DNA of 64,000 nt, taken from contig WTPW01000559.1 in NCBI GenBank assembly GCA_009809945.1, positions 207,678-271,677 on the forward strand, in the 5' to 3' direction. Positions 12,089-22,619 of the stretch are shown one piece after another; positions within the stretch are counted from its first letter, which is position 1; each line of letters starts with the position of its first letter. A model generated the notes under the pieces. The model made no database searches. It saw only the letters and a list, made by a program, of their open reading frames with translations, and was not told the origin of the DNA. This DNA is from Gigaspora margarita (lineage: Eukaryota; Glomeromycota; Glomeromycetes; Diversisporales; Gigasporaceae). Both the position numbers and the translations under genes were made by a program.

Positions 12089-12770
12089 ATACTGACTTTA
12101 CGATCAATAGGTTATCCAAATATTAATATACTTTATGGTGTGCCTGAAGGTATGTATATTTCATTTGGAATAAGTCTATAATTATTTTTCGTCAATTGAC
12201 TAGTTATTATAAACATTTTAAAAATTCAGGTCCTTCTAGAGAAATTATGATAGTTTTACAATATGCCAATAGCGGAAACTTAAGAGAATATTTAGAAAGC
12301 AATTTAAGATTACAATGAAGTGATAAACTTTGAATTGCAAAACAGATATCTCAAGAAGTATTGTACTTACACAGTAAAAACTCTGTTCATAGGGAACTTG
12401 TAAGTATATTCCTAGGCTTATAAACGCTGTACATTTAGAGAATTTACTAACTTTATTATATTTTCATAGCATTAAAAAAATACCTTAGTTCATGATGATA
12501 TAATGTTAATCGCTGATGTTGGCTTTTCATGTAAAATACAATAATTTCAAATGAAGGTATCATGGGAAAAATGCATACGTAGAGCCACAACTTTTCAAGA
12601 ACCCTTCTCGTTTCTATGATTAAAAAAGAAATCTGACGTATATAGCTTGGGTGTGATTTTATGGGAGATTACGGACGGTGGCCACATTTTCAATCTTTTA
12701 CATCGGTCGCCCTCAATCAATGAGTCAAAAAATGTAGAAGATAAATTTTATTTATCTGAAAATCTTTGAA
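12089..12770 (+). pseudogene. Kinase pseudogene K2 (copy 1)
   Basis: Three exon remnants with GT-AG-like borders. 12089-12150 reads LTLRSIGYPNINILYGVPE. 12232-12399 reads REIMIVLQYANSGNLREYL, then two stops, then SQEVLYLHSKNSVHREL. From 12470: NTLVHDDIMLIADVGFS, later KSDVYSLGVILWEITDG. This is the order of a kinase hinge, catalytic loop, DFG loop and helix F. The catalytic HRD has become HRE and DFG has become DVG, with in-frame stops, so no activity is expected. It represents a different subfamily from K1. Copy 2 is at 46870-52010. Confidence 0.75.
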
Positions 12771-13232
12771 ATTGTAATAAAAACATTTTTATTAGTAAAA
12801 AATACTAAATCAATTTTTCATTTCAATCAACAAACTTTTTAAAACAAACCACCTTTTTTTTTATGCCTGCCTTGGAAAGTTTTACAACCAATAGAGTATT
12901 CTAAGAAATCATTCAAGCAACTTTATTACGGGTCTTCATTCATGGTATTATCGAATTACTATTTTACTTCTCACATTAGTAAGTTTTTTATGAAAAATAA
13001 AAAATTCGGGAAACCCAAAATATAATAACGAATATTTTTATAATTTTGATGACGAAATTGATAAATAATAGAAGAACCAAAAAGGGACCGCTCAAATATC
13101 GATTTCAATGTTTATTTGGATTGGTCATAATAAATGAGCACTAGTACAATTGCTCACTAATCACATCAAAAATGATGCTTGAGAAGATTTCAATTGCGAC
13201 ATAAATTGCATATTCATTTTATAATAATTCAA
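12771..13232. other. Non-coding part of block Q, copy 1
   Basis: Collinear with about 52010-52495 in copy 2 (for example CTGCCTTGGAAAGTTTTACA and ATGATGCTTGAGAAGATTTC). No gene or element end was recognised. Confidence 0.55.
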
Positions 13233-13308
13233 TAAGTATAAGATATTGGTCATACGATGAAAAATAACAGGACATTTTTTTCATCGTATGACCAATATCT
13301 TATACTTA
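13233..13308. repeat. Near-perfect hairpin, 32-bp stem
   Basis: The arm at 13233-13264 (starting TAAGTATAAGATATTGGTCA) is the reverse complement of 13277-13308, with a 12-base spacer around AACAGGACA. It sits exactly where copies 1 and 2 of block Q diverge, so it may mark a rearrangement junction or be a tiny foldback insertion. Confidence 0.75.
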
Positions 13309-13382
13309 CACGCCAGAATCTCCTACTTTACTAATATCGCAGTAATCACTGATATCACTATTATTACGACTTAGGTAGCTAT

Positions 13383-13730
13383 CCCACAAAAAATTGTTCA
13401 CCCCCTAAAATTTTGGCCAATCAAAATTTAAGATCAGGTGTAACGTGATAGTCAAAACAAACGTTTTATTTTTCTAAGTAAAAAGTGGCGTTTAAAACTA
13501 AAAACGCGTTATAGTTGGGGTTAGGGTGAGAACAGCGTAGCGTTAGGATGCTCTATTAGTAAAATTTCACGCGGAACATTTTTAATTAGGCCGCAGAAGG
13601 TGGTTTCCTAATTAAAAATTAAAGCTATTTGTGTTTTTTTGTAAAAAGGTGGCTTCGTTTCGAATTTTACGTTACACCTGATCCTGAAATTTGATTGGCC
13701 AATATTACAGGGGGTGACAATTTTTGTGGG
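13383..13730. mobile_element. MITE with ~60-bp inverted ends (CCCACAAAAAATTGTTCACC)
   Basis: The left end CCCACAAAAAATTGTTCACC and the right end read inward CCCACAAAAATTGTCACCCC continue as inverted repeats for about 60 bp, including GATCAGGTGTAACG. No target duplication is clear. The interior at 13510-13620 carries the shared ~100-bp module (see findings). Absent from copy 2 of block Q. Confidence 0.75.
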
Positions 13731-13799
13731 AGAGCAAGGGGCGTTCTATAATTACCAATATACCTCGAATTGCCTGTATAGCTGATATCACCCGTATTA

Positions 13800-14330
13800 T
13801 TGTTATTCGTGATATTACTGACATCCCCTGAATTCAGGAATTCCAGGAATTCCGCCGGTAAACCCTAATTCGTCGATACCCGGGTCACGAGTGCATGTGC
13901 CTGCACCAGGTCACGTTTCCGGTCTTTTACGCGTGAATGTTAGACCGCGGATTTTGCAGCAGTTTACTAAGCCAAAATACACGTATTTTGGCGCGTTCAC
14001 TAAAATAACGGAAAGGCACGGGATAGTGCACCGTGAGTGACACGTGAGGTACGGGATGGTTTCTTTTCACCGTGCCATTTTTGGCACGTTCACCCGTAAA
14101 TTTGAACAGTAAATGGACCGCAGTTTACTAAACCAAAATCCACGGATTTTGGCACGTTTTTCTACGGAAATTGCAGTGAAGGAACGGTTTGTGGACCGTG
14201 ATTTGCACGTTAAATTTTTTGCAGAGGTACGCAATGGTTGTTTTTCCCGTGCCATTTTGGACTGTATTAAGTACCACTTTTTCTTACAGGGGTTTAGATC
14301 TAAATCTTTATATAAATCGCAGACAATTTT
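13800..14330. other. CpG-rich segment unique to copy 1 of block Q
   Basis: Markedly richer in C+G and CpG than anything around it (CCGCGGATTTTGCAGC, GGTCACGTTTCCGG). It holds two imperfect direct copies: 13945-14015 (CAGTTTACTAAGCCAAAATA) and 14105-14175 (CAGTTTACTAAACCAAAATC). A GAATTC-rich stretch precedes it. Two overlapping open frames on opposite strands (14067-14255 and 14113-14340) are largely mutual shadows, and neither resembles a known protein. No function assigned. Confidence 0.5.
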
Positions 14331-14439
14331 AAAAATGTAAACAGTATATACCTAATATATAATATAAGTCATAGTAAGATCTGTTATCTTTCTTGTAAGA
14401 GATTTATTTTATATTATAAACAAATTAGAAATAATTTAT

Positions 14440-14690
14440 TCATCACCCGGTTGAAACCCCCTCATCCCTTTTTTTTTTTAAAAAAAAGCTTAACTGGGTA
14501 TTAACAGGTTAGGAGTAGAAGAAATTAGATGTAAAATTGAACAAGGAATCTTTTTTGTTAGAGCCCAAAGAGTGGTTTCATAAGCAAAATATTGAAATAT
14601 AAGCGACTTTTTTAAAAATATATTTGTTTTACTACAAGACTATTGGACGATCATGGGGTAAATTTTGCGCATTATACAGTATGATTATTA
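14440..14690. repeat. Shared-module repeat (copy 1), present also at 53030-53290
   Basis: Contains CAACAAGGAATCTTTTTTGT-type sequence followed by GAGCCCAAAGAGTGGTTTCA and TAAGCAAAATATTGAAATA. This is the common module seen in several MITEs with different ends. Its own borders are poorly defined (CATCACCCGGTTGAAACC against GATCATGGGGTAAATTTT). Already present before duplication of block Q. Confidence 0.6.
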
Positions 14691-14761
14691 TATTATTAAA
14701 ATAGTGTAATTTTTTTTATTATATCATATTATTAATATTTTAATATATAATAGATGTATTG

Positions 14762-15130
14762 TAGGTTGCTGTGAAGGTAATTTTAGTTTAATGCACAAAT
14801 GTATGTGGCAAGAAGCTTATTTAATGATTGTTCTTAAAAGACTTGATGTTAATCCAAAATTAGACGAGAAGTTATTCAAGAAACGTTAAAAGAGGTATAT
14901 TGATGTTTAATTAATTATAATATTTAAGCCCTTTAACTTATCAATGTGCTTTCATAGTATGTATAAGTTCAAAAGTTTACAAAAAATAAGCCTTCTTCAA
15001 CAGAATATTAATAATTTATATGGCATAACCAAAGGTATATGTTTTTTAATTGATATCTGATTTGCATAGAAATTTTAATCTTAATAATGATTCATAGATG
15101 CCAACACTAAATGTATTAGATTAGCCGCAA
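14762..15130 (+). pseudogene. Kinase pseudogene K3 (copy 1), N-terminal exons
   Basis: 14762-14895 encodes SLMHKCMWQEA followed by LKRLDVNPKLDE, a kinase beta-3 strand (the K of the ALK/VLK motif) and start of helix C, with one stop near the end and a donor at GAG|GTATAT. A second exon at 14959-15035 reads SLQKISLLQQNINNLYGITK, the NI-N-YGI strand that precedes the hinge in these kinases. A further scrap follows near 15095. The rest of the kinase is missing. Copy 2 at 53390-53825 preserves LKDLDVNPNLDEYVIQETSK without the stop. Confidence 0.7.
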
Positions 15131-15378
15131 TTAGTGCAGTCCTATTCGAATCGTGGAAACAATAATGATGCATAATATTGAATTGTTAAGAACTAAAAAA
15201 GTTTTTATTGAATAATTAATTCTATTTCGTTATTGTTATTTTGTTAAATTCTTATGTACAAATAAATTGTAACAAACAAAAAAGGAAAAAAACAAATAAG
15301 CTTCTGATGGATTTTAATGTATGAACATTAGATTTATTAATGAAAATAAAAATAATAAGGGATACTGTATATCTCATC

Positions 15379-16265
15379 TAGTGCTCCGAACGGGTCGGTT
15401 CGGGTCGGGTTATAGGCAACCCGAACCCGACCCGAAATTTCGGGTCGGGTCGGGTTGAAAACTTTCGGGTTAGCACTTCAACCCGACCCGAAATTTTTAA
15501 AAAAAAATTGCGACCTTAGATGTGAATAAAANNNNNNNNNNNNNNNNNNNNNNNNNNNNNNNNNNNNNNNNNNNNNNNNNNNNNNNNNNNNNNNNNNNNN
15601 NNNNNNNNNNNNNNNNNNNNNNNNNNNNNNNNNNNNNNNNNNNNNNNNNNNNNNNNNNNNNNNNNNNNNNNNNNNNNNNNNNNNNNNNNNNNNNNNNNNN
15701 NNNNNNNNNNNNNAAAAAAAAAAAAAAAAAATTGCGTGACCTTGGATGTGAACATTAAAAGAAAAATAAAATTGCGTGACCTTAGATCCTTAGATGTGAA
15801 TAAAAAAATGAAAAAAATTGCGTGACCTTAGATGTAAAAAAAAAATTTTATCGCATCATTCCTGATCGACCAATTATTTTGTTTGCTTTGATTTTACATT
15901 AAACAAAACAAATAGCGGCCGGGTTAAGTTTAGGAATAGTGTTTGGTAGATGCAATAACTAGAAGACCCTCTAACCCAAAATTTCGCAAGGAATTTTTTT
16001 TGCTAAAAAAAAGTGTAGTTTCATAGTCAAAATTTTAAGTTAGAAACGATTTTTTAACAGAAAGTTGTTTCGTTTCGATTTCGCGTTACAGCTGATCCTG
16101 CATCCCGATTGGTCGATCAGGGGTGACAATGCTAACCGCTATTCTAAAGAAAAAAAAGACTAATCTATATTAAAAATTCGGGTCGGGTTAATTCACAACC
16201 CGAACCCGACCCGACCCGAAATTTCGGGTCGGGTCTCGGGTTGACCCGACCCGTTTGGAGCACTA
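15379..16265. mobile_element. hAT-like element, TAGTGCTCC family, CGGGTCGGG repeats
   Basis: Perfect 8-bp target duplication ATCTCATC (15371-15378 and 16266-16273). Inverted ends TAGTGCTCCGAACGGGTC and, from the right, TAGTGCTCCAAACGGGTC. Subterminal zones consist of CGGGTCGGGTT words in both orientations. The interior includes tandem AAAAAATTGCGTGACCTTAG units and, at 15920-16050, the shared ~100-bp module. Part is unsequenced (15532-15713). Relatives are at 42609-43294 and 62705. Confidence 0.9.
15532..15713. other. Assembly gap (182 N)
   Basis: A run of N inside the hAT-like element at 15379. Translations that run through it have no meaning. Confidence 0.99.
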
Positions 16266-16273
16266 ATCTCATC

Positions 16274-17590
16274 TAGTGAAAGCTTTCAAACAACTTTTTA
16301 GTGACACTGGAAATTTTGATTAAGATGTAATTGCTTAAATGTGAACGAATGCTATTTCTAAAAATGAACATAGATAATGTTTTCCTTATCCATTTCTGCT
16401 GACGATAGCCAAATTTATTTGTTTACGTTTTTAACACTTATTATGATTGATTAAGTTTTAAACCATTCCCTCTTCATTTTTGTTCCATTATATGGATTAT
16501 TATTAGCATTATAGGAGTACAGTAGTACTATCCATATATATGTAGAGGATTTTACAAACAAATGAAATTAGCAGATGATGTCAAATTGGTGGACGGGGAG
16601 GTTATATTTCTAGATTAAAATTCGTATTTAAATTTGCATCTGAAAAATTCAAATCCAATATTCCATCTCCTATAAATTAGTATGAGTTATGATTAAAATT
16701 GGTTTGTTATAAAATTATAAGGATTAACGAATTGGGTAAACAGGGTGAAATAAATAAATTCGTCTCTAACCCTCTTTAAGCATCTGACAGATAGGCCGGT
16801 TGCAGTGATGCAAGTCGATACTTGCAAAATCAACTTGAGTCCGTTAGTTGACTTAAACAAACTGATATTATTATCGTAGGAAGAGCATTAGACCTGCTGG
16901 TTTAAGCTACGTGGATAGTAAACGGGATTTTTGGATAATTAGGACGGGTTTAAATAGAATTGGATTGTGAAGAATAAGAGATATTTCGGGATAAAAGAAT
17001 AGGGTGAATTTATAATAATAAAAAGGAATAAGCATGTAGTAGCGAAGAAGAATATATCAAATAATAAATCAATGTATCAATAAATAAATAAATCAATTGG
17101 TCATAAACTATAAATCAAATAAATCAATAAGAAATCATTTAATACAATATAAGAAGAATTCACACAGAAGACTTTATTATAAAGGAAATTCACTCAGACA
17201 TCGCCTGAAGATACAAGTGGGCGAATATATTGGTCTTTTATACATGCCAATTAGCTCTAATTCCCAGGTCAACTTCCTTCCGATATTTGCACTCTTTATT
17301 CCCATCAACACAAATTAAACTTTCCTCTCGCACCTCTATCTAATTTAAGTCTTACACCCGATTCATTATCACCCGACATTCCTGAATGATTGCTTCATTA
17401 GGCTAGAAGATTCGAGTAATATATAAAGGCCTGGAGTTATCTTGAGCAATTCAAAGGATGTGTTGATTATTTTACTTAATTGGACGCGGTATAGAGTTAT
17501 CAATGTTGGAACATTTGAGATATTAGGGATTCATCGATTATACCCTAACGGTTATCATACATTTATGATAATTACACAGGGTGGGTATAG
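16274..17590. other. Spacer without a recognised intact gene
   Basis: Less AT-rich than the TE blocks. Positions 16388-16445 repeat 1577-1640. A possible enzyme remnant is listed at 16804-16915. Short open frames at 17097-17318 and 17442-17666 look fortuitous. At 17591 CAGTGTTGTTACTCAGATCG followed by GGACCCGGGCTCAGACTGG-type repeats resembles one end of a CAGTGTTGT hAT-like element, but no partner end was found. Confidence 0.5.
16804..16915 (+). pseudogene. Possible C-terminal remnant of orotidine-5'-phosphate decarboxylase
   Basis: One frame reads DASRYLQNQLESVS, a stop, then LKQTDIIIVGRA; a shifted frame then gives RPAGLSYVDS. In orotidine-5'-phosphate decarboxylases a GD...Q.Y.TPE stretch is followed by (S/T)DIIIVGRG and then YRKAGW. 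The order and spacing agree, but only DIIIVGR is strongly matching. The first third, the catalytic DxKxxD region and most of the barrel are not seen. It could be chance, so confidence is low. Confidence 0.25.
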
Positions 17591-17766
17591 GCAGTGTTGT
17601 TACTCAGATCGGACCCGGGCTCAGACTGGACTGGACCAGACTCAGACTCGGACCAGACAAAGCTAATCATGTCCGCTGAACAGTTATATTGTATAGGCAG
17701 ACTTTCTAAATTGAATATGCATAATAATAGGGCCCTGAGCAATTTATATACAGCTAAGGTTTTTAA

Positions 17767-18268
17767 GGGTAGGATCATTTATCATATGATTTCAGTGGTA
17801 CAATGAGATTTATATAGAAATTAAAAATGTGCTACTAATAAAACTTTTCACAGTTGTAATCAAATTTGACTAAAATTTTATAATATATAGAACAAAATGC
17901 ACGTTATATAATAGTAAAATTTTAATAAAGTATATATTTAAAAAAACTATACTTCTATATATCATAAAGTTTCCCCCAGTTGGCTCAAATTTCCCCAGTT
18001 ACACAAAATGATTAATTTTGAATGGTCGATATCATATGATCATCATATGATTTTGTAAACAACTTTTGACAACTAAAATTTAATTTGTTATAACTCGACG
18101 AATATTTGACAATTTTAATAAATCTGCTATTTTTAGAATCAGAAAAACCTGCTCTATAATTTTATTAATAGTTCAAAAATGATTTGCTTAAAAAAATTTT
18201 ACAAAATTTTAAAAAGAATAAATCAATACCACGAATTTTATATGTAATTTCAATTTGTACCTCTACTC
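17767..18268. mobile_element. TTAA-flanked MITE, copy 3
   Basis: TTAA at 17763-17766 and 18269-18272. Ends GGGTAGGATCATTT and, from the right, GAGTAGAGGTACAAAT. The interior has CATATGAT words (18035-18055) as in copies 1 and 4. Confidence 0.65.
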
Positions 18269-18968
18269 TTAAAAAATTTAATATATTACTAAAAACAGAA
18301 ATTATCTACAGAAAAATAGTCAAAAATAAACATTAATATTACTAAATATAGAAAATATTTACACAAAAATGGTTAATTTGTGATCCGCATGTGAACTAGT
18401 AAAAAATTGTGATTTTCACTATTAAAATTTGCCCTTTTTAGAATCTGGTGTTTCCCTAAGGGCAAATCAATTTTGTACTAAATAAACTTCTTTTGTGCAT
18501 ATAATAAACATTGTAGAGAAGAAAAATATGAGCATAATAGTAGTTGGAACATTAAAATTGGCCTAGTAGATCATGAAATATAGGTGTATTTATCCTCATA
18601 CTATATAATATAAACAAAAAAGTAAACTAATAGTTGTAAAGACAAAAATGCCCATATCTTGTAATCTGCTAGACTGATTTTAATGTTTCAACTATTATTA
18701 TACTTGTAATTATCACCTCTACAACTTTTGTTATGCACATGAGAGAGGTTTACTTAGTACAAAATTGATTTATCCTTGGGAAATACAGATTCCAAAAAAG
18801 GCAAAAATTATATAGTAAACATATTTCCACAGTTTACTATGTTTTTTCACTGGTTCACATGTGGATCACAAATTAAAAATAAGCAAAACCAAATATTGAC
18901 CCTGAGCAATCTATGAACAGCTAACAATTTTTAAAAAATCTTAATATATGACTAAAAATAGAAAATAT

Positions 18969-19559
18969 AGTTCTGCAGGTTGATAGCATAGTGGTTGCAC
19001 TCCTAGGATATTAACTGTTTCCATACATAAGGTTACTAGTTCAAGTCCTACAAACAGTAAAATTTAACTACACATAATCATGTGAAGGACAACTTGAATT
19101 AGAATGTTAGGACCATGTTTGGACGGCTCAGCCATATCTTGGGCTTGGCTGTGATGGAGGCTCTCTGGACAATTCGAATAGATGTTGTATAACCTGTTCT
19201 AACAAGTTTGTGTCTGTTGCTCGATGTCTTTGGCCTCAGAGTGAAAAACTTCTAGAAAAATTGAAATGAGAGGTCGAACTTATCTGCTTGGTGTGTTTCT
19301 CTTTAGAATTACTTGGACAGTTCCAGTTAAATCCCCCAGTTGTAAATGGGTCAGCTGATTAAGTTTGGTTGGAATAAAATATAGGATGGCTTAGTACTGG
19401 TTAGCCGCAGTAGAAATCAAAAATAGTAATAGATGCACATATGTAAATCATTACGAATGTACAAAAAATGTAGGACCCTATTGGGTTCACATGATTAATT
19501 GATCTTAATAAAAAGACTGGCAACATGTGGCTTCAGGTATACACCTGAAGGAATAAAAA
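18969..19559 (+). mobile_element. tRNA-derived SINE with 15-bp target duplication
   Basis: The head contains an RNA polymerase III A box (TAGCATAGTGG, 18983-18993) and a B box (AGTTCAAGTCC, about 19037-19048) at tRNA-like spacing. A unique body follows, then a 3' A-rich tail (19553 onward). The 15-base string AAAAATAGAAAATAT flanks it at 18954-18968 and 19560-19574, the long target duplication expected of LINE-mediated retrotransposition. The tail may share bases with the duplication, so the 3' border is uncertain by a few bases. No tRNA cloverleaf fit was calculated. The A and B box matches, tail and long duplication together make a SINE the best reading. Confidence 0.8.
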
Positions 19560-19666
19560 AAAAATAGAAAATATCTACAAAAAATAAGCATTAAAATTAA
19601 TAAATATAGAAAAATAATCAAAAGCAAATTGTTACCTATTTATATATAGCTCAGGGTCCTGTTATA

Positions 19667-20310
19667 ATTAGTTATTTTGAACTAAAAAGCTTTGAATTTA
19701 TTTATATATATAATTAAAGGTGTTAAAATAATTGTGGCAGTACTTTTATAATATTACAATTGTAATTCTTCATAGCACAAGTAATATATTATCATTAGTT
19801 ATACCATATTTTACTATAGAAGATACCCTCTTTTGATTAGTACCCCTTCTTGATTTGTACTACATGTAAGTATATTTCAAGGCTATTTGTTGCGGTGTTT
19901 TGTAAAAGACCCAGTTGCAAATCAAAGGCAAATTTACTAATAATATTTTTTTTTTACTTATAGACTAATATATGCTCCTTACAAAAGATCTCCACACAAC
20001 ATGCTCTATAACATAAAAAATACTTGGAGTATAAATCAAATTTTTACCATGTGAAATTAAATTATACCCTGGTACCTTATATGGTAAATATGGTAATAGA
20101 CAGCATATGTTGTAATAAATATCTAAAGTTACAGATTGTAATGGGGATGCAATAACTTAACTCAAAATTAATAAGTACTAAAAGTAGTAAAGATTAATTG
20201 ATATGTTCTTTATTTTATTACAAATTTGCTTAGAATTATAGTTATAAGAAATCATACTTTTAGGGGCATCTATAAATAACATTATATACCTTTACATAGT
20301 AGCTTTTGAC
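19667..20310. other. AT-rich spacer
   Basis: No gene, element end or repeat was recognised. Confidence 0.5.
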
Positions 20311-20318
20311 CCCTAGAC

Positions 20319-20564
20319 AGGACCCCGAACAATCTATGTGAGGTCATATGTGTAAAATTGCTAATGGAGGGCCTTTTTTTAAAAAAGGTTATATTTGAAA
20401 AGCAGGTATTGGATAAAAAGGTTATATTTGAAAACAGCTAATGGGCTAAAAGGTTATATTTAAAAGAATGCTAATAGGTAAGTTTTTACAAATGTTATAT
20501 TTGAAATGTGGTAATAGAAATAGAGAGCGTTGGTTATTTTTTTTTTTAGAGAGAGTGTTGGTTC

Positions 20565-20603
<39 letters not shown>

Positions 20604-20787
20604 GAGTGTTAGGCTGAAAAATTTGAAAATTTTTTTGAAAGCTTAGATTTTAAAAAAAGCTAGCTGACTCCAAACTTACTATCTAATGTTTGAAATATAG
20701 CTGATATATACCAAACTAAAACTGCTAACCAAAAAAATTTTTACTATGATCCTCAAATATAACCCCACATAGATTGTTCGGGGTCCT
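20319..20787. mobile_element. hAT-like element, AGGACCC family
   Basis: 8-bp target duplication CCCTAGAC (20311-20318 and 20788-20795) and perfect inverted ends starting AGGACCCCGAACAATCTATG. The interior holds repeats of AAAAGGTTATATTTGAAAA and long T tracts. Non-autonomous. Confidence 0.9.
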
Positions 20788-20819
20788 CCCTAGACTATAT
20801 AAAAAAATTTTTTATAATC

Positions 20820-21270
20820 CGTATATTTATATATAAAACTTTACAAAAACTTGGATATATATGATGCAGTAATTCAATTTGGATGATTTTGGTACAATTT
20901 GATACATCTCTATGAGACAAACCCAATAATACCAAAAACATTTTATTTGGATTACTGGATCAAGAGTTATTCACAAAAACTATTGGTTATATAGTAATTT
21001 TATAAGAAAAGATATAACCAATTGTATTTTGTTAATAACTCTTGATCCAATAATCCAAATAAAATAATTTTGTACTATTTGATTCCTCTTCTTAAGACAA
21101 ATCAAATAGTACTAAAATTATTCAATTTGGATTTCTGAATCAAAATTTAGACAAATATTTATAAAAAAATTACATTGTTTTTTTTTTGATTCCTTTCTAC
21201 TTATTACAAAAAAATTTTATATTTTGTGTGACTCCTCCTCTCTCTTGTATAACATTATTTATGGATGCTC
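20820..21270. repeat. Foldback repeat, relative at 29480-29830
   Basis: ATTTTATTTGGATTACTGG, ATCAAGAGTTATT (20940-20975) is mirrored by AATAACTCTTGATCC, AATAATCCAAATAAAAT (21030-21066). A flanking pair repeats TACTATTTGATTC words. The same words (TATTTGATTCATCTCTATGA) recur at 29720-29770, indicating a family. No ends or target duplications were resolved. Confidence 0.6.
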
Positions 21271-21674
21271 CTTAGTATTAATTCTCCCTATAAAAAAATC
21301 TTGGAATTATTCAAAAAATTCTAATTGTTTATTTAGAAAATCAACTTCATTTTGAATATGTTAAAGAATGTTTATTGGATGTATATGTTTTTATATACTT
21401 TTTATCTATTTTTATATGATAATTTTTGTCAATTTTCCAAACAAAAAATTGGTTAATTTCAGAATTTTCTGAACAATTTCAAGAGATTTTTTTTATAGGA
21501 TCTAAATTTGTTAAAACAAATTTAAAATTTGGTACCATGAAATTTGATATTGATGCTTTGGTGGATAATTTAGAGATTTGAGCATTTAAATAAGTATATA
21601 AAACTGTATTTTCAATAATAAAAATAAAATAATTATAAATTAATTTTTATTGAATTTTATATTTATATATTATA

Positions 21675-22255
21675 GCAATAGATTATGATATATATTTTTG
21701 ATTTTAGCTTTTATTTTATAAATTATAGCTTGGACCTTATTTTTTCTAAAAATATATAATTACTTTAATTTGCTTACACCAATATGTATTTATAGCAATA
21801 GATTATGATATATATTTTTAATTTTAGCTTTTATTTTATAGAAAATAACTAATTGTACATGGGGTGTTTGAACACAGGTATATTAAATTAAAAGATTTTT
21901 TATTAAAATAAAAAATAATTTATTTATATTAGGGTTAGGGTAAGAACTGGAATGGGGCAGGGGGCATAGTTTATACCAAAATTTTACAAAAAATTTTTTT
22001 CCTTAAAGCCCATAGATTGTTTCTTAAGCAAAATTTTAAGATACAATTAACTTTTGTTTTTTTCTTTATGTTTATTGTACAAAAAATGATCTGCATACTG
22101 CATTTTCTATATGATGTGTAGTACAGTGTTCAAACACCTCATGTACAAATAGAAATGCTCTATTTTATAAATTATAGCTTGAACCTTATTTTTTCTAAAA
22201 ATATATAATCATAACTAATTACTTTAATTTGCTTACACCAATATGTATAATATAT
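21675..22255 (+). repeat. Direct ~120-bp duplication interrupted by a MITE
   Basis: TAGCAATAGATTATGATATA through TTTGCTTACACCAATATGTA occurs at 21675-21793 and again at 21794-22250, the second copy being split by the MITE at 21841-22160. Confidence 0.75.
21841..22160. mobile_element. MITE with 9-bp target duplication (Mutator type), copy 1
   Basis: TATTTTATA at 21832-21840 and 22161-22169. Ends include AATTGTACATGGGGTGTTTG and, from the right, TATTTGTACATGAGGTGTTT, both followed by GAACAC. The uninterrupted target is visible at 21700-21740. The centre (21930-22050) is the shared module: TTAGGGTTAGGGTAAGAACT, ATAGTTTATACCAAAATTTT, GCCCATAGATTGTTTCTTAA. Confidence 0.85.
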
Positions 22256-22330
22256 AATAACTTGATATTAAAAATAAAAAAAAAACAATTCAATATAATC
22301 TAATTTAAATAAAAAAAAATATAATATATA

Positions 22331-22533
22331 GGGTCTTTGTTTTAAAAATGGCCATGATTAAAAATTAAAATTTCTAGTTATTTAGTAATCCAATTTTTTT
22401 ATTTTGTAAAACTTTCTAAACTTTACAAAATAAAAAAATTTATTTAAATCAGATTACTAAAATAACTAGAAATTTTAATTTTTATTTATAAAATCTACAT
22501 AGTTCTGTAAGGTCATTTTCAAGACAAAGACCC
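22331..22533. mobile_element. Short foldback MITE with GGGTCTTTGT ends
   Basis: Ends GGGTCTTTGTTTTAAAAATG and, from the right, GGGTCTTTGTCTTGAAAATG. The interior also folds back (AAAATTTCTAGTTATTTAGT and its complement). Flanks are AT repeats, so the target duplication cannot be read. Confidence 0.7.
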
Positions 22534-22619
22534 ATATATCTATCAAATATCAAATGACAAAACTATAATTCCTATAATATATAATAGTTATATGATATAC
22601 TACATCAAAATTTTTTACA

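Larger units (their letters stand above)
10317..15170 (+). repeat. Segmental duplication block Q, copy 1
   Basis: Collinear with 45696-55200, from AAGGTATTGTAGTATAACG (10317) to AATCTTAATAATGATTC (about 15090; copy 2 at 55148-55165). It contains the kinase pseudogenes described separately. Copy 1 lacks the transposons present in copy 2, so it supplies their empty sites. It has its own insertion between about 13230 and 14325 (hairpin, MITE, CpG-rich segment) where copy 2 has unrelated sequence. Confidence 0.85.
17734..19666. mobile_element. Composite element bounded by AGGRCCCTGAGC ends (inferred)
   Basis: The left end AGGGCCCTGAGCAATTTATA and, from the right end at 19666, AGGACCCTGAGCTATATATA are inverted repeats of the family that is clearly bounded at 20319, 24465, 25311 and 25760. 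The flanks (ATAATAAT and GTTATAAT) are only partly alike. It hosts the TTAA MITE at 17767 and the SINE at 18969. Another CCCTGAGCAATCTATGAACA end lies at 18900, so two elements may be merged here. Confidence 0.45.

Noticed and set aside
14067-14340. Overlapping open frames on opposite strands
   Set aside because: They are largely mutual reverse complements in a CpG-rich, internally repeated segment. Neither resembles a protein family.
15516-15758. Open frames of about 79 codons on both strands
   Set aside because: They run through the 182-N assembly gap, so the translation is undefined.
18969-19060. A free-standing tRNA gene
   Set aside because: A and B boxes are present, but the head is followed by a ~500-bp body and A-rich tail within a 15-bp target duplication, which fits a SINE. 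No convincing anticodon arm was seen.
21930-21960. Telomere-like TTAGGGTTAGGG
   Set aside because: It is only two units, always part of the shared transposon module, and also appears in the opposite orientation at 27820.
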